Below are positions 1-5,433 of a stretch of 5,936 bases of DNA, one piece after another. This DNA is from Chloroflexota bacterium (GTDB lineage: Bacteria > Chloroflexota > Limnocylindria > P2-11E), in NCBI GenBank assembly GCA_005889445.1, contig VBGS01000172.1:1-5936 (forward strand). The letters run 5' to 3'. The notes beneath the pieces are model-generated. The model was not told where the DNA came from. It was given only the letters and a program-made list of their open reading frames with translations, and did not search any database. Made by a program: the position numbers and the translations under genes. The number at the start of each line of letters is the position of its first letter. The first letter of the stretch is position 1.

Positions 1-1
1 C

Positions 2-982
2 GCGTTCATCGATCTCCCGGCCGGCAGCATCCCATTGAAGAGCTTTGACATCAGCTTCGTCGAGCGATCCGGTCAGACGTACTACCTCGCGGACCGTTCG
101 AACAAGGCGGTCGATATCTTCGACGCGTCGTCTAACACGTTCGAGACACGGCTGACCGGCTCGCCAGCCTTCGTCGGCGACACCGGCAACCCCGATACGT
201 CCGGTCCGAACGGCGTCGTCGTGGTGCACGATCGCGACGAGCTCTGGGTCGGTGACGGAATGAGCCGCGTGCAGGTGTTCGACCTGCGCACCAACTCTTG
301 GGTGGCCACAATTTCGACCGGCAACAGCGTGACTCGCGCCGACGAGATCGCGTACGACCAGAAGGACAAGCTGATCCTCATCGCGAACGACGCAGACACG
401 CCCCCCTTCGTGAGCCTGATCGACACGCAGACCCGCGCGATCGTCGCCAAGATCACCTTCGCCGACGCGACGGCCGGGCTCGAGCAGCCCGTCTGGGACC
501 CCGAGACGCAGCTCTTCTACATGTCAGTACCTGAGGCGACGACCGCCCCGGGCGGCGCGGTCGCGGTCATCGATCCACGCACGCACATGCGTGTCGGCCT
601 CTTCCCGGTCCAGAACTGTGGTCCAGCCGGGCTCGCGCTCGGCCCGAAGCAGCATCTGCTCCTCGGCTGCGGCGACCCGACGGCGGTGCAGGTCATGGAC
701 GCTCGCACCGGCTCGATCGTCGCAACGATCGCGCAGGTCAGCGGCGCGGACCAGGTCTGGTACAACCCCGGCGACAAGCACTACTACGTGGCCGCGCGCA
801 ACAATCCGAGCGGTCCCGTGCTCGGGGTCATCGACGCGATGACCGACAAATGGATCCAGAACGTGTCCACCGGGCCCAATTCGCACTCGGTTGCCGCCAA
901 CCCGATCAACGACGAGATCTTCGTCCCGCTGCGCCCAACGCCGGCTCATCTCCTAGGAGGGATCGGCGTCTACCACCAGTAG
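2..982 (+). CDS. YVTN-family beta-propeller repeat protein (5' end missing)
   Basis: The frame is open to the window edge (AFIDLPAG... before the TTG at 35), so this is the 3' part of a longer gene; 326 residues are visible and the stop is TAG at 980-982. The protein consists of repeated blade-like units of roughly 45 residues. Each has a strand such as DRDELWVGDG or KHYYVAARN, followed by V-x-V-[IF]-D and a turn such as NSWVATISTG, TRAIVAKITF or TGSIVATIAQ. This V.DxxT..vvatI pattern is typical of YVTN/surface-layer beta-propellers, which usually act outside the cytoplasm as binding or scaffold modules. Any signal peptide would lie upstream and cannot be seen. Cysteines occur in NCGPAG and GCGDP. 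The substrate is unknown. A GC hairpin follows the stop. The fold is fairly sure; the function is not. Confidence 0.8.
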   Translation, partial: AFIDLPAGSIPLKSFDISFVERSGQTYYLADRSNKAVDIFDASSNTFETRLTGSPAFVGDTGNPDTSGPNGVVVVHDRDELWVGDGMSRVQVFDLRTNSWVATISTGNSVTRADEIAYDQKDKLILIANDADTPPFVSLIDTQTRAIVAKITFADATAGLEQPVWDPETQLFYMSVPEATTAPGGAVAVIDPRTHMRVGLFPVQNCGPAGLALGPKQHLLLGCGDPTAVQVMDARTGSIVATIAQVSGADQVWYNPGDKHYYVAARNNPSGPVLGVIDAMTDKWIQNVSTGPNSHSVAANPINDEIFVPLRPTPAHLLGGIGVYHQ

Positions 983-1001
983 CGGATCGAGCTGAAGAGC
1001 T

Positions 1002-1030
1002 GAGGTGGCCCGCTCGCTGCGGGCCGCCTC
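1002..1030 (+). terminator. GC-rich hairpin after the beta-propeller gene
   Basis: A 12-bp stem (1002-1013 with 1019-1030, one G-U pair) closes a 5-nt loop, TCGCT, beginning 19 nt after the stop at 982. The core is GGCCCGC/GCGGGCC. No T-run follows, which is common for terminators in high-GC genomes. It lies just before the toxin-antitoxin promoter, so it probably insulates that operon. That it terminates transcription is inferred from the structure and position. Confidence 0.6.
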
Positions 1031-1040
1031 GCTCCTGGGA

Positions 1041-1063
1041 CGATGTATATCGCGATGTATATT
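1041..1063 (+). promoter_or_regulatory. Tandem-repeat operator and probable -10 box of the toxin-antitoxin operon
   Basis: The decamer CGATGTATAT occurs twice as a direct repeat (1041-1050 and 1053-1062), one 12-bp period apart, in otherwise GC-rich DNA. A third partial copy, CGATGT, lies at 1067-1072. The second copy contains TATATT (1058-1063), a good -10 hexamer. It lies 7 nt before a GTG codon at 1071 and 16 nt before the ATG at 1080. No good -35 is visible. Ribbon-helix-helix antitoxins commonly bind short repeated sites at their own promoter as paired dimers, so autorepression by occlusion of the -10 is the likely logic. The repeat is seen directly; the operator role is inferred. Confidence 0.6.
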
Positions 1064-1079
1064 TAGCGATGTGGCCCGC

Positions 1080-1355
1080 ATGGTCCGCAAGCAGGTCTAC
1101 ATCGAGCAGCGCCAGGAGCGACTGCTAAAGCGGCGCGCCCGCGAGCTGCGCGTGCCTGAGGCTGAACTCATACGGCGGGGGATCGATCAACTCGGCCGTT
1201 CCCCATCGCCCTTTCCCAATCGCGAAGAGTCTTGGCGCGCGGCGAAGCGCCTCATCGGCGAACGAATGAAGATGCGCGTCGCGCAGACCGGGCGTACCTG
1301 GCGACGAGAGGACCTCTATGAGCAACGGCTCGGGCCTGCTCCTTCTCGACACTAA
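1080..1355 (+). CDS. Ribbon-helix-helix (CopG/VapB-like) antitoxin
   Basis: This is a 91-residue basic protein. The N-terminal segment KQVYIEQRQERLLKRRAREL followed by RVPEAELIRRGIDQL (residues 4-38) matches the ribbon-helix-helix plan: a short beta strand, helix A, a turn, and helix B with the LIRRGID signature. The C-terminal half (about 40-91, with SWRAAKRLIGERMKMR) should wrap the toxin. It directly precedes and overlaps a PIN-domain toxin gene, as in VapBC operons. The start is uncertain. ATG 1080 gives a standard N-terminus, but GTG 1071 (three residues longer) lies 7 nt after a TATATT box and could be a leaderless start. The open frame back to GTG 1005 is unlikely because it would cover the hairpin and operator. 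No Shine-Dalgarno is visible. It probably neutralises the toxin and represses the operon. Confidence 0.85.
   Translation: MVRKQVYIEQRQERLLKRRARELRVPEAELIRRGIDQLGRSPSPFPNREESWRAAKRLIGERMKMRVAQTGRTWRREDLYEQRLGPAPSRH
1306..1311 (+). promoter_or_regulatory. Ribosome binding site of the PIN toxin gene
   Basis: GAGAGG lies 6 nt before the ATG at 1318, inside the antitoxin coding sequence. It supports that start and a translationally coupled toxin. The antitoxin itself has no comparable site, so the two cistrons probably initiate by different routes. Confidence 0.6.
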
Positions 1356-1785
1356 CGTCCTCGTCTACGCCCACGACCCGCGCGATCGGCGCAAGCAGGC
1401 GATCGCCGTTGATCTTCTCGACCGCTGCATCGCCGCGGAGCGAGCGGCGCTCTGCGCTCAGAATCTCAGCGAGTTCTACGTGGTCGTTACCCAGCGGCTA
1501 CCGGAGCGGATCCGGCCCGGAGCAGCCATCCAGCAGGTCGAACGGCTCGCAGCGGCGTGCCGAGTCCTCGATGTGACTGCCCCGCTCGTCCTCGAAGGAT
1601 GCCGAGGCGCCGAGGCGCACCGTCTTTCACTCTGGGACGCGCTCGTCTGGGCGGCCGCGAAGCTCGCGCAGATCCCGTACGTGTTGACTGAGGACGCGCA
1701 GCACGGACGGTCCATTGAGGGCGTCACGTTCCTCGATCCGTTCCGCCCTGAATTCAACACGGAGAGTCTCGCGCTCGGCGGTTGA
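1318..1785 (+). CDS. PIN-domain toxin, VapC-like ribonuclease
   Basis: This 155-residue protein is slightly longer than a typical VapC (about 130-140). It shows the PIN-domain acidic residues in order: D11 in LLLLDTNVLVYA, E52 in NLSEFY, D107 in LSLWDALVWAAA, and D126 in VLTEDAQHG. These normally hold Mg2+/Mn2+ for RNA cleavage. The segment GVTFLDPF near the C-terminus is also usual for the family. The start is set by GAGAGG 6 nt upstream. The gene overlaps the antitoxin frame by 38 nt (1318-1355), a strong sign of coupled expression. The family cuts tRNA or rRNA; the target here cannot be read from sequence. The C-terminal tail after about residue 145 looks extra. The catalytic set is complete, so the toxin is probably active. 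The stop is 8 nt from the convergent dioxygenase gene, with no terminator seen between them. Confidence 0.93.
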   Translation: MSNGSGLLLLDTNVLVYAHDPRDRRKQAIAVDLLDRCIAAERAALCAQNLSEFYVVVTQRLPERIRPGAAIQQVERLAAACRVLDVTAPLVLEGCRGAEAHRLSLWDALVWAAAKLAQIPYVLTEDAQHGRSIEGVTFLDPFRPEFNTESLALGG

Positions 1786-1793
1786 TCCGACTG

Positions 1794-2441
1794 CTAGACG
1801 CTGATGATGAAGTTGAACGTTCCGGTGCGCGGAGTCGTCGTCGCGCTGTTCAGCGCGATGAGCATGTTCGCCGCGTAGATGCTGTCCCCCGCGTTCTGCG
1901 AGACGCCGGGGAAGAAGAGCTGTGAGGTGTAGGTCTTCCCGTTGACCGTCACCTTCACGTGGATGTGCTCGGTGCGACCCGGGTAGAGGCCGGGGATGAC
2001 GGTCTCGAGGCGATACGCGCCGTTCGCATCGGTGAGCTGCCAGCCGCGCAGCGTGTATCCGGAGTTGTCGTAGTTCCCATTGCCGTCGGCCTGCCAGAAG
2101 TCGAGCTTCGCGTTCGCGATCGGCTGGCAGGACGTCGAGAGGACATACCCGGTCAGCACGAGCGGCGTTCCCGCGACTCCGGTCGTGCTGAGGGTGGCGC
2201 GCTGTGGCGCGCCTGCCTTGTAGTACGGGCCCTCGGTGAGCTCGGTGATCGCCTGCGCGGGCGCGGTGCACGACGAGGTCGTCGAGGCCACCGTCGCCGT
2301 GGTGGTCGAGGATGCGGCGCTCGCCGCCGGTGCGGCGCTCGCGCTCGCGACTGCTGAGGCCGACGGCGCGGCCACGCTCGCCGCCGAGCACCCGGCCAGG
2401 ACGAGCCCAACGAAGGCGATGACCCATCTCCGCATGGCCAC
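1794..2441 (-). CDS. Lipoprotein intradiol ring-cleavage dioxygenase-like protein
   Basis: The protein has 215 residues. Residues 1-18 form a lipoprotein signal peptide (MRRW, hydrophobic core, lipobox LAGC with C18). A low-complexity Ala/Ser/Thr linker spans about 19-58, followed by an intradiol dioxygenase domain (about 66-215). Domain landmarks are TEGPYY at 69-74, the family signature from LTGYV to DGNGNY (97-124), and YPGRTEHIHV at 153-162. The expected non-haem Fe(III) ligands Y124, Y153, H159 and H161 are all present, as is R156, the equivalent of the active-site Arg before HxH. The family cleaves catechol-type rings between the two hydroxyls. Here the enzyme would be anchored outside the membrane, unlike cytoplasmic CatA/PcaGH, so the substrate is unclear (extracellular aromatics or polymers are possible). 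No partner pathway genes are adjacent. The start is GTG 2441 or ATG 2435. Confidence 0.88.
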   Translation of the reverse strand: MAMRRWVIAFVGLVLAGCSAASVAAPSASAVASASAAPAASAASSTTTATVASTTSSCTAPAQAITELTEGPYYKAGAPQRATLSTTGVAGTPLVLTGYVLSTSCQPIANAKLDFWQADGNGNYDNSGYTLRGWQLTDANGAYRLETVIPGLYPGRTEHIHVKVTVNGKTYTSQLFFPGVSQNAGDSIYAANMLIALNSATTTPRTGTFNFIISV

Positions 2442-2479
2442 GATGATCGGCCCCGCACCTAAGAGCGCCGTGAGCCTGG

Positions 2480-2498
2480 CTTATGGGTCCCCTATAAG
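2480..2498. promoter_or_regulatory. Near-perfect palindrome between divergent genes
   Basis: CTTATGGG (2480-2487) and CCTATAAG (2491-2498) form an inverted repeat of eight positions with one G-T mismatch around a 3-nt centre. It lies in the 112-nt gap between the dioxygenase lipoprotein gene (-) and the receiver gene (+). It contains TATAAG on the plus strand (2493-2498) and TTATAG on the minus strand, both usable as -10 boxes, giving leaders of roughly 45-50 nt each way. No convincing -35 is seen. It may be an operator controlling both genes; that is inference. Confidence 0.45.
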
Positions 2499-2541
2499 AC
2501 CGGCTGGACAGCGAGGCCGATCGGCTCTATGAAAGGCATGC

Positions 2542-2549
2542 GGGAGGGG
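2542..2549 (+). promoter_or_regulatory. Ribosome binding site fixing a TTG start
   Basis: GGGAGGGG lies 4 nt before the TTG at 2554. An in-frame TGA at 2530-2532 excludes any longer start, so this purine run supports TTG as the initiation codon rather than the internal GTG at 2566. Confidence 0.65.
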
Positions 2550-2553
2550 TGTC

Positions 2554-2946
2554 TTGGATAACCGAGTGCGCGTGCTCGTCGCGGACGACCATCCGTCGGT
2601 CAGGGAGAACCTCCGCTATCTGATCGACGCCGAGCCCGACCTGACCTGCATCGCGACCGCGAAGGACGGCATCTCCGCGATCCAGCTGTGCCACGAGCTT
2701 CTTCCCGACGTGGTCGTTCTGGATGAGGACATGCCCGGGGCGGATGGATTGAAGGTGCTGAAGCACCTGCGCCGCGAGCTTCCGGATGTCCAGTCGGTCA
2801 TGTACACGCTCGACCTCGACGTCTGCCAGGCCGCGCGGACCTATGGGGCCGCTGCCTGCGTCATGAAGGATGCGCGCTACGAGGTCCTGATGCGCGCGAT
2901 CCGCGAGGCCGCGCCGGCCTCCTACATGCCGAGCGAGCTCCACTAG
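2554..2946 (+). CDS. Stand-alone response regulator receiver-domain protein
   Basis: The 130 residues are entirely one CheY-like receiver domain. The acidic pair is D11-D12 in VLVADDHPSVRENL, the phosphoacceptor is D57 in VVVLDEDMPGADGL, the switch Thr is T85 in SVMYT, and the invariant Lys is K105 in CVMKDA, so all functional residues are present. The sequence style (VADDHPSVRENLRYLIDAEPDL) is that of NarL/FixJ-family regulators, which normally carry a LuxR-type HTH after about residue 140. Here the protein stops at YMPSELH, where the linker would begin, and no HTH is encoded downstream because the convergent gene starts 10 nt later. It may act as a phosphate sink or as a protein-protein output like CheY/Spo0F. 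No histidine kinase is in the window. It starts at TTG with a strong ribosome binding site. Confidence 0.92.
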   Translation: MDNRVRVLVADDHPSVRENLRYLIDAEPDLTCIATAKDGISAIQLCHELLPDVVVLDEDMPGADGLKVLKHLRRELPDVQSVMYTLDLDVCQAARTYGAAACVMKDARYEVLMRAIREAAPASYMPSELH

Positions 2947-2956
2947 AAAGCTCGCG

Positions 2957-3523
2957 CTAGTCGCACCGCGCGGGGACTCCCTTGGGAGTATTCGCGGGCG
3001 GTGTGACGCCGAAGAGCTTCGCGAGCGTGGCGGGCATGACGTGGGACGGCTCGTCGTCGAAGATCACCGCGGTGCGCTCGAGCGCGCGAGCGACCAGTCC
3101 GCTGCAGATGAGCTGCCCTGAGAATCCGAAGCTGAACTTCGCACCGGTCAGCAGCGAGAGCCCGATGCTCGCGATCGTCGCCCAGTCGTATTGCGCGCCG
3201 AGGTAGTGCTCGGCGAAGGCGACCGCCTCGGTGCGATCTTCGGTCGACGCATCGATGTGGACCACCGTGTACTGCGTCGCGACGTAGGCCGCCAGCGTGG
3301 TGCGCCGAACGCCCGGCCCGAGCGCCTCGATGAGCGCGCCACCCTCAGAGACGATGAGCGCGGTGTGGTTCCAGTACGTGTACGGCGCGTCCGGTCCGCG
3401 GAAACGGAGCCCCTGGCCGATCTGGATCAACCGCGAGAAGAGCTCGCCTCCATGCGTGAGGATGAAGTCGCCCGGGCGCGGGTCGGGCATGGTCTGCCCG
3501 GGCGGAACGTGCTCGAACGGCAT
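2957..3523 (-). CDS. YiiX/YaeF-like permuted papain-fold hydrolase (C92 family)
   Basis: This 188-residue protein shows the permuted NlpC/P60 (papain-like) order. It starts with RPGDFILTHGGELFSRLIQIGQ (residues 16-37). Then comes the catalytic His H53 in YWNHTALIV, an acidic E66 in ALIEALGPGVRR, the YLGAQYDWATIAS segment (107-119), and the nucleophile C140 in GQLICSGLVARAL. In the permuted fold the His comes before the Cys, as seen here. Relatives are suggested to hydrolyse amide or ester bonds in peptidoglycan peptides or lipids; the substrate here is unknown. No signal peptide is seen, so it is probably cytoplasmic or membrane-associated. An in-frame TAG sits five codons upstream of the ATG at 3523, so that is the first possible start; M12 is the alternative. 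The gene is convergent with the receiver gene (10 nt between stops). Confidence 0.85.
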   Translation of the reverse strand: MPFEHVPPGQTMPDPRPGDFILTHGGELFSRLIQIGQGLRFRGPDAPYTYWNHTALIVSEGGALIEALGPGVRRTTLAAYVATQYTVVHIDASTEDRTEAVAFAEHYLGAQYDWATIASIGLSLLTGAKFSFGFSGQLICSGLVARALERTAVIFDDEPSHVMPATLAKLFGVTPPANTPKGVPARCD

Positions 3524-3587
3524 TCGGCTCGGAGCCTAAACGGCCCGGTGGGATCCGCGAGGCACGCCGGGTGCACGGGCCTGCGCC

Positions 3588-3842
3588 ATGCGCAGCCGCG
3601 CTCGGCCGAACAAGCCACCCGCGAAGGAGCTGACCCGGCGCAAGGCCGCGGCGCTCTCTTCAGGAGGCGGCAAGCTTCCACCGAGGATCCGCAAGGAGCT
3701 CGACCGCGAGCCGATGCCGGTCCGCGAACACGATCCGAATGGAGACGGTCCGCCCGCTCGCACGCGGGCGGGCAAGCGCGTGCCGCGCGGTGGACGTCAC
3801 GACCGCGCGGCCGAGCAGCGCGAGGGCGCGAAGCCCGACTAG
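3588..3842 (+). CDS. Small, very basic hypothetical protein
   Basis: This is an 84-residue open frame filling the gap between two minus-strand genes. I do not recognise a family. It is rich in Arg, Lys, Pro and Gly, has no hydrophobic segment, and should be largely disordered (LTRRKAAALSSGGGKLPPRI near 16-35, then HDPNGDGPPARTRAGKRV near 48-65). About 80% of its third codon positions are G or C by hand count, with codons like those of its neighbours, which favours a real gene. No clear ribosome binding site precedes the ATG. The stop lies 1 nt from the convergent MFS stop, as expected of a conserved gene boundary in a compact genome. The charge suggests nucleic-acid or ribosome binding, but this is only inference. 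It could also be a chance open frame. Confidence 0.5.
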   Translation: MRSRARPNKPPAKELTRRKAAALSSGGGKLPPRIRKELDREPMPVREHDPNGDGPPARTRAGKRVPRGGRHDRAAEQREGAKPD

Positions 3843-3843
3843 C

Positions 3844-5106
3844 TCACTCCGCCGCTTGCGCCTCAACGGGGATCTCGTCGGGTGGAACCTCATTCAAGTT
3901 GTAACGTCGCAGTGGCGTGAAATACGTCACGGCCACCGCGAGGAGCGCGAGCGCCCCAGCAACCGCGAAGGCCGCGGCCGAGCTCGCCCAGACAACGATC
4001 GCGGACAGGAAGGGCGCGGAGATGCTGTTGGCGATCAGCACGATGGTGCGAAACGCCCCGTTCGCTCGCCCTCGGATCCGTGTCGGCACCTCGCGCTGCC
4101 GTGGGACGAAGGCGTAGATGATGAATCCGATCCACGCGGTCTCGCGTGCCGCGAACCCGGCGACGACCAGGCGCCAGTCGCGTACGAACGCCGTCGCGAA
4201 GATCACGAGTCCGGCGAGCCCCGCCGACCCGAGCAGCGTGTGGCCGAGGGGCCTGCCCTGTGCGAGACGCGGTGCGATGAAGCTCGCGAGGACCGTCACC
4301 GCACCCGCAAGCGAAAGCGCGAGGCCGATGGTGACCTCATCGAGATGGTTCTCCTCGCGAAGCACATACAGGACGAGCGTCTGGATCCCCTGCTGACCGA
4401 GATTCGCGATGAACATCAGCACGAGCAGCCAGCGAAGGATCTTGCTCCGCCACACGAAGGCGAAGCCCTCGCCGAGCTCATGCGCGATGTTCGCGGGCGT
4501 GATCGCCGTGGTCGGACGCTCGGTCTCGTAGATCGGCGGCATGAGAAAGAACACGACGAGGGTCGGGACGAATGCGAGAGCGGCGATGTACATGGCATTC
4601 GCAGTCCCGAGCGCCGCGATCGCGAGCCCGCCGATCGTAGGTCCGAGGATGCGCGCCGTCCGATCGACGCCGAAGTACGCGGCGTTGGCGCTGGTGAGCT
4701 CGTCGGGCTCGACGAGCGCGGGCACGACGCTGAAGTCGGTCGTGACGCCCCAGGCGACCTCGACGGTCCCGAGAAGGAAGCCGATCGCGTACAGCAGATT
4801 GAGGGAGAACACGCCCGCAGCCACGGACACGGGAAGCGCGAGGGTCAGAGCGACGCTGAGCGCGTCGCAGGCGATGAGCAGCTTTCGTTTGTCCGCACGG
4901 TCGATGAGGACGCCGGCGATCCCGCCGAAGAAAACGTACGGGAGCGCCTGGACCAGACGAAGCGCCGCGGCCGCGGCGATCGAGTGCGTAAGGTCGAGGA
5001 TGAGGAGCGGTAATGCGAGCCGGGCGACCTCATCGCCGATCCCTCCCAGGCCAACGGATCCGGTGAACGCCGCGAACCATTTGTGTCTTAGCGGGCTCAG
5101 GCGCAC
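3844..5106 (-). CDS. MFS efflux transporter (MFS_3/EntS-like)
   Basis: This is a 420-residue integral membrane protein with about 12 hydrophobic helices in two six-helix halves. They lie near residues 14-37, 45-68, 76-97, 100-121, 153-168, 171-191, 225-249, 258-281, 291-309, 312-333, 353-373 and 376-397. The loop after helix 2 carries the MFS motif-A-like GVLIDRADKRKLL (65-77). The central loop is about 195-223. The pattern (GDEVARLALPLLILDLT early, the motif-A variant above) resembles MFS_3 exporters of siderophores, drugs or macrolides; the cargo here is unknown. The start is uncertain. GTG 5106 is chosen because a TATGCT box lies 8 nt upstream; TTG 5127 would add seven residues and overlap that box. 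The gene is divergent from the small membrane protein gene and convergent, 1 nt apart, with the small basic ORF. Confidence 0.9.
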   Translation of the reverse strand: MRLSPLRHKWFAAFTGSVGLGGIGDEVARLALPLLILDLTHSIAAAAALRLVQALPYVFFGGIAGVLIDRADKRKLLIACDALSVALTLALPVSVAAGVFSLNLLYAIGFLLGTVEVAWGVTTDFSVVPALVEPDELTSANAAYFGVDRTARILGPTIGGLAIAALGTANAMYIAALAFVPTLVVFFLMPPIYETERPTTAITPANIAHELGEGFAFVWRSKILRWLLVLMFIANLGQQGIQTLVLYVLREENHLDEVTIGLALSLAGAVTVLASFIAPRLAQGRPLGHTLLGSAGLAGLVIFATAFVRDWRLVVAGFAARETAWIGFIIYAFVPRQREVPTRIRGRANGAFRTIVLIANSISAPFLSAIVVWASSAAAFAVAGALALLAVAVTYFTPLRRYNLNEVPPDEIPVEAQAAE

Positions 5107-5114
5107 GGCAGCCG

Positions 5115-5120
5115 AGCATA
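5115..5120 (-). promoter_or_regulatory. Possible -10 box for the MFS gene
   Basis: TATGCT on the minus strand ends 8 nt before the GTG at 5106, a spacing expected of a leaderless or near-leaderless transcript. No good -35 is visible. It competes with the TTG 5127 start, which it would place upstream of the transcript. Confidence 0.35.
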
Positions 5121-5176
5121 GGAACAAGCGCGTGATTCCGGCACGGTGCTTGCGAGTGTGTCAGGCGAGTTAGCGC

Positions 5177-5183
5177 AAGGAGG
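5177..5183 (+). promoter_or_regulatory. Strong ribosome binding site for the small membrane protein
   Basis: AAGGAGG, an almost full anti-16S match and the best one seen in this window, lies 7 nt before TTG 5191. It decides the start: the frame stays open upstream to 5146, but that extension would put this site inside the coding region. Confidence 0.8.
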
Positions 5184-5190
5184 TATTGAA

Positions 5191-5382
5191 TTGGGCCAGG
5201 TAAACGTCAACCCGCCCGGCGGTCCGGTCGTGACGAATGACGGTGGTTTCGGCGCAGGCATGATCATCGGGATCATCCTGCTCATCCTCATCGTCCTTGT
5301 CCTCGTCTTCTACGCCGGTCCCCAGATCTTCAACCCGGGCACCAACACCCGCTCGTTCCTGGACATCCTCTCGCTCGCGTAG
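5191..5382 (+). CDS. Small single-pass membrane protein, unknown function
   Basis: This is a 63-residue protein starting at TTG with an AAGGAGG site 7 nt upstream. I do not recognise the family. Residues 1-20 are polar, Gly/Pro/Asn-rich and uncharged apart from one Asp (GQVNVNPPGGPVVTNDGG). Residues 21-43 are a very hydrophobic helix (MIIGIILLILIVLVLVFYAG), and the tail QIFNPGTNTRSFLDILSLA is short, with one Arg and one Asp. There is no lipobox or cleavage motif, so it should stay as a single-pass inner-membrane peptide. The strong ribosome binding site implies a high translation rate. It lies between a divergent MFS exporter and, 51 nt downstream, an arsenate reductase gene. A role as a transporter accessory peptide or a membrane stress peptide is possible but unproven. 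Confidence 0.75.
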   Translation: MGQVNVNPPGGPVVTNDGGFGAGMIIGIILLILIVLVLVFYAGPQIFNPGTNTRSFLDILSLA

Positions 5383-5421
5383 CGAACTCGCGACGCACGT
5401 CGGGACGCGCCCGTGGGCCCA

Positions 5422-5427
5422 TAGAGT
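5422..5427 (+). promoter_or_regulatory. Possible -10 box for a leaderless arsenate reductase transcript
   Basis: TAGAGT (pattern TANNNT) ends 6 nt before the ATG at 5434, which would place the transcript start at or next to the start codon. There is no convincing Shine-Dalgarno (only a GAGTGGG run) and no good -35. Read-through from the small membrane protein gene is the alternative. Confidence 0.4.
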
Positions 5428-5433
5428 GGGTTC

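Noticed and set aside
1005..1079. Longer antitoxin starting at GTG 1005
   Set aside because: The extension covers the GC hairpin and the repeat operator and adds residues not typical of ribbon-helix-helix antitoxins.
1627..2427. 266-codon minus-strand frame over the PIN toxin 3' end and the dioxygenase
   Set aside because: It overlaps two genes with intact catalytic residues, and its own product is low-complexity Arg/His/Gly.
2942..2962. Bidirectional terminator between the receiver and hydrolase stops
   Set aside because: Only CTAG-type short palindromes are present; no stem of useful length forms.
3542..3581. GGCCCG/CGGGCC inverted repeat between the hydrolase and the small ORF
   Set aside because: Six bases with a 28-nt spacer is weak and probable by chance at this base composition.
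3191..3904. 237-codon plus-strand frame over the hydrolase start, the small ORF and the MFS end
   Set aside because: It runs across several gene boundaries and gives an Arg/Ala-rich product with no recognisable domain.
3739..5013. 424-codon open frame on the plus strand opposite the MFS gene
   Set aside because: The translation is a run of Arg, Glu, Asp and Gly with no fold, as expected from reading a GC-rich membrane-protein gene antisense. The minus-strand frame has 12 helices and the motif-A loop.
5146..5190. Longer small membrane protein starting at 5146
   Set aside because: The AAGGAGG site at 5177-5183 would be internal; TTG 5191 is correctly spaced from it.
5391..5402. Inverted repeat CGACG-CA-CGTCG as a terminator
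   Set aside because: The stem is only 4-5 bp with a tiny loop and no T-run; this is expected by chance in GC-rich DNA.
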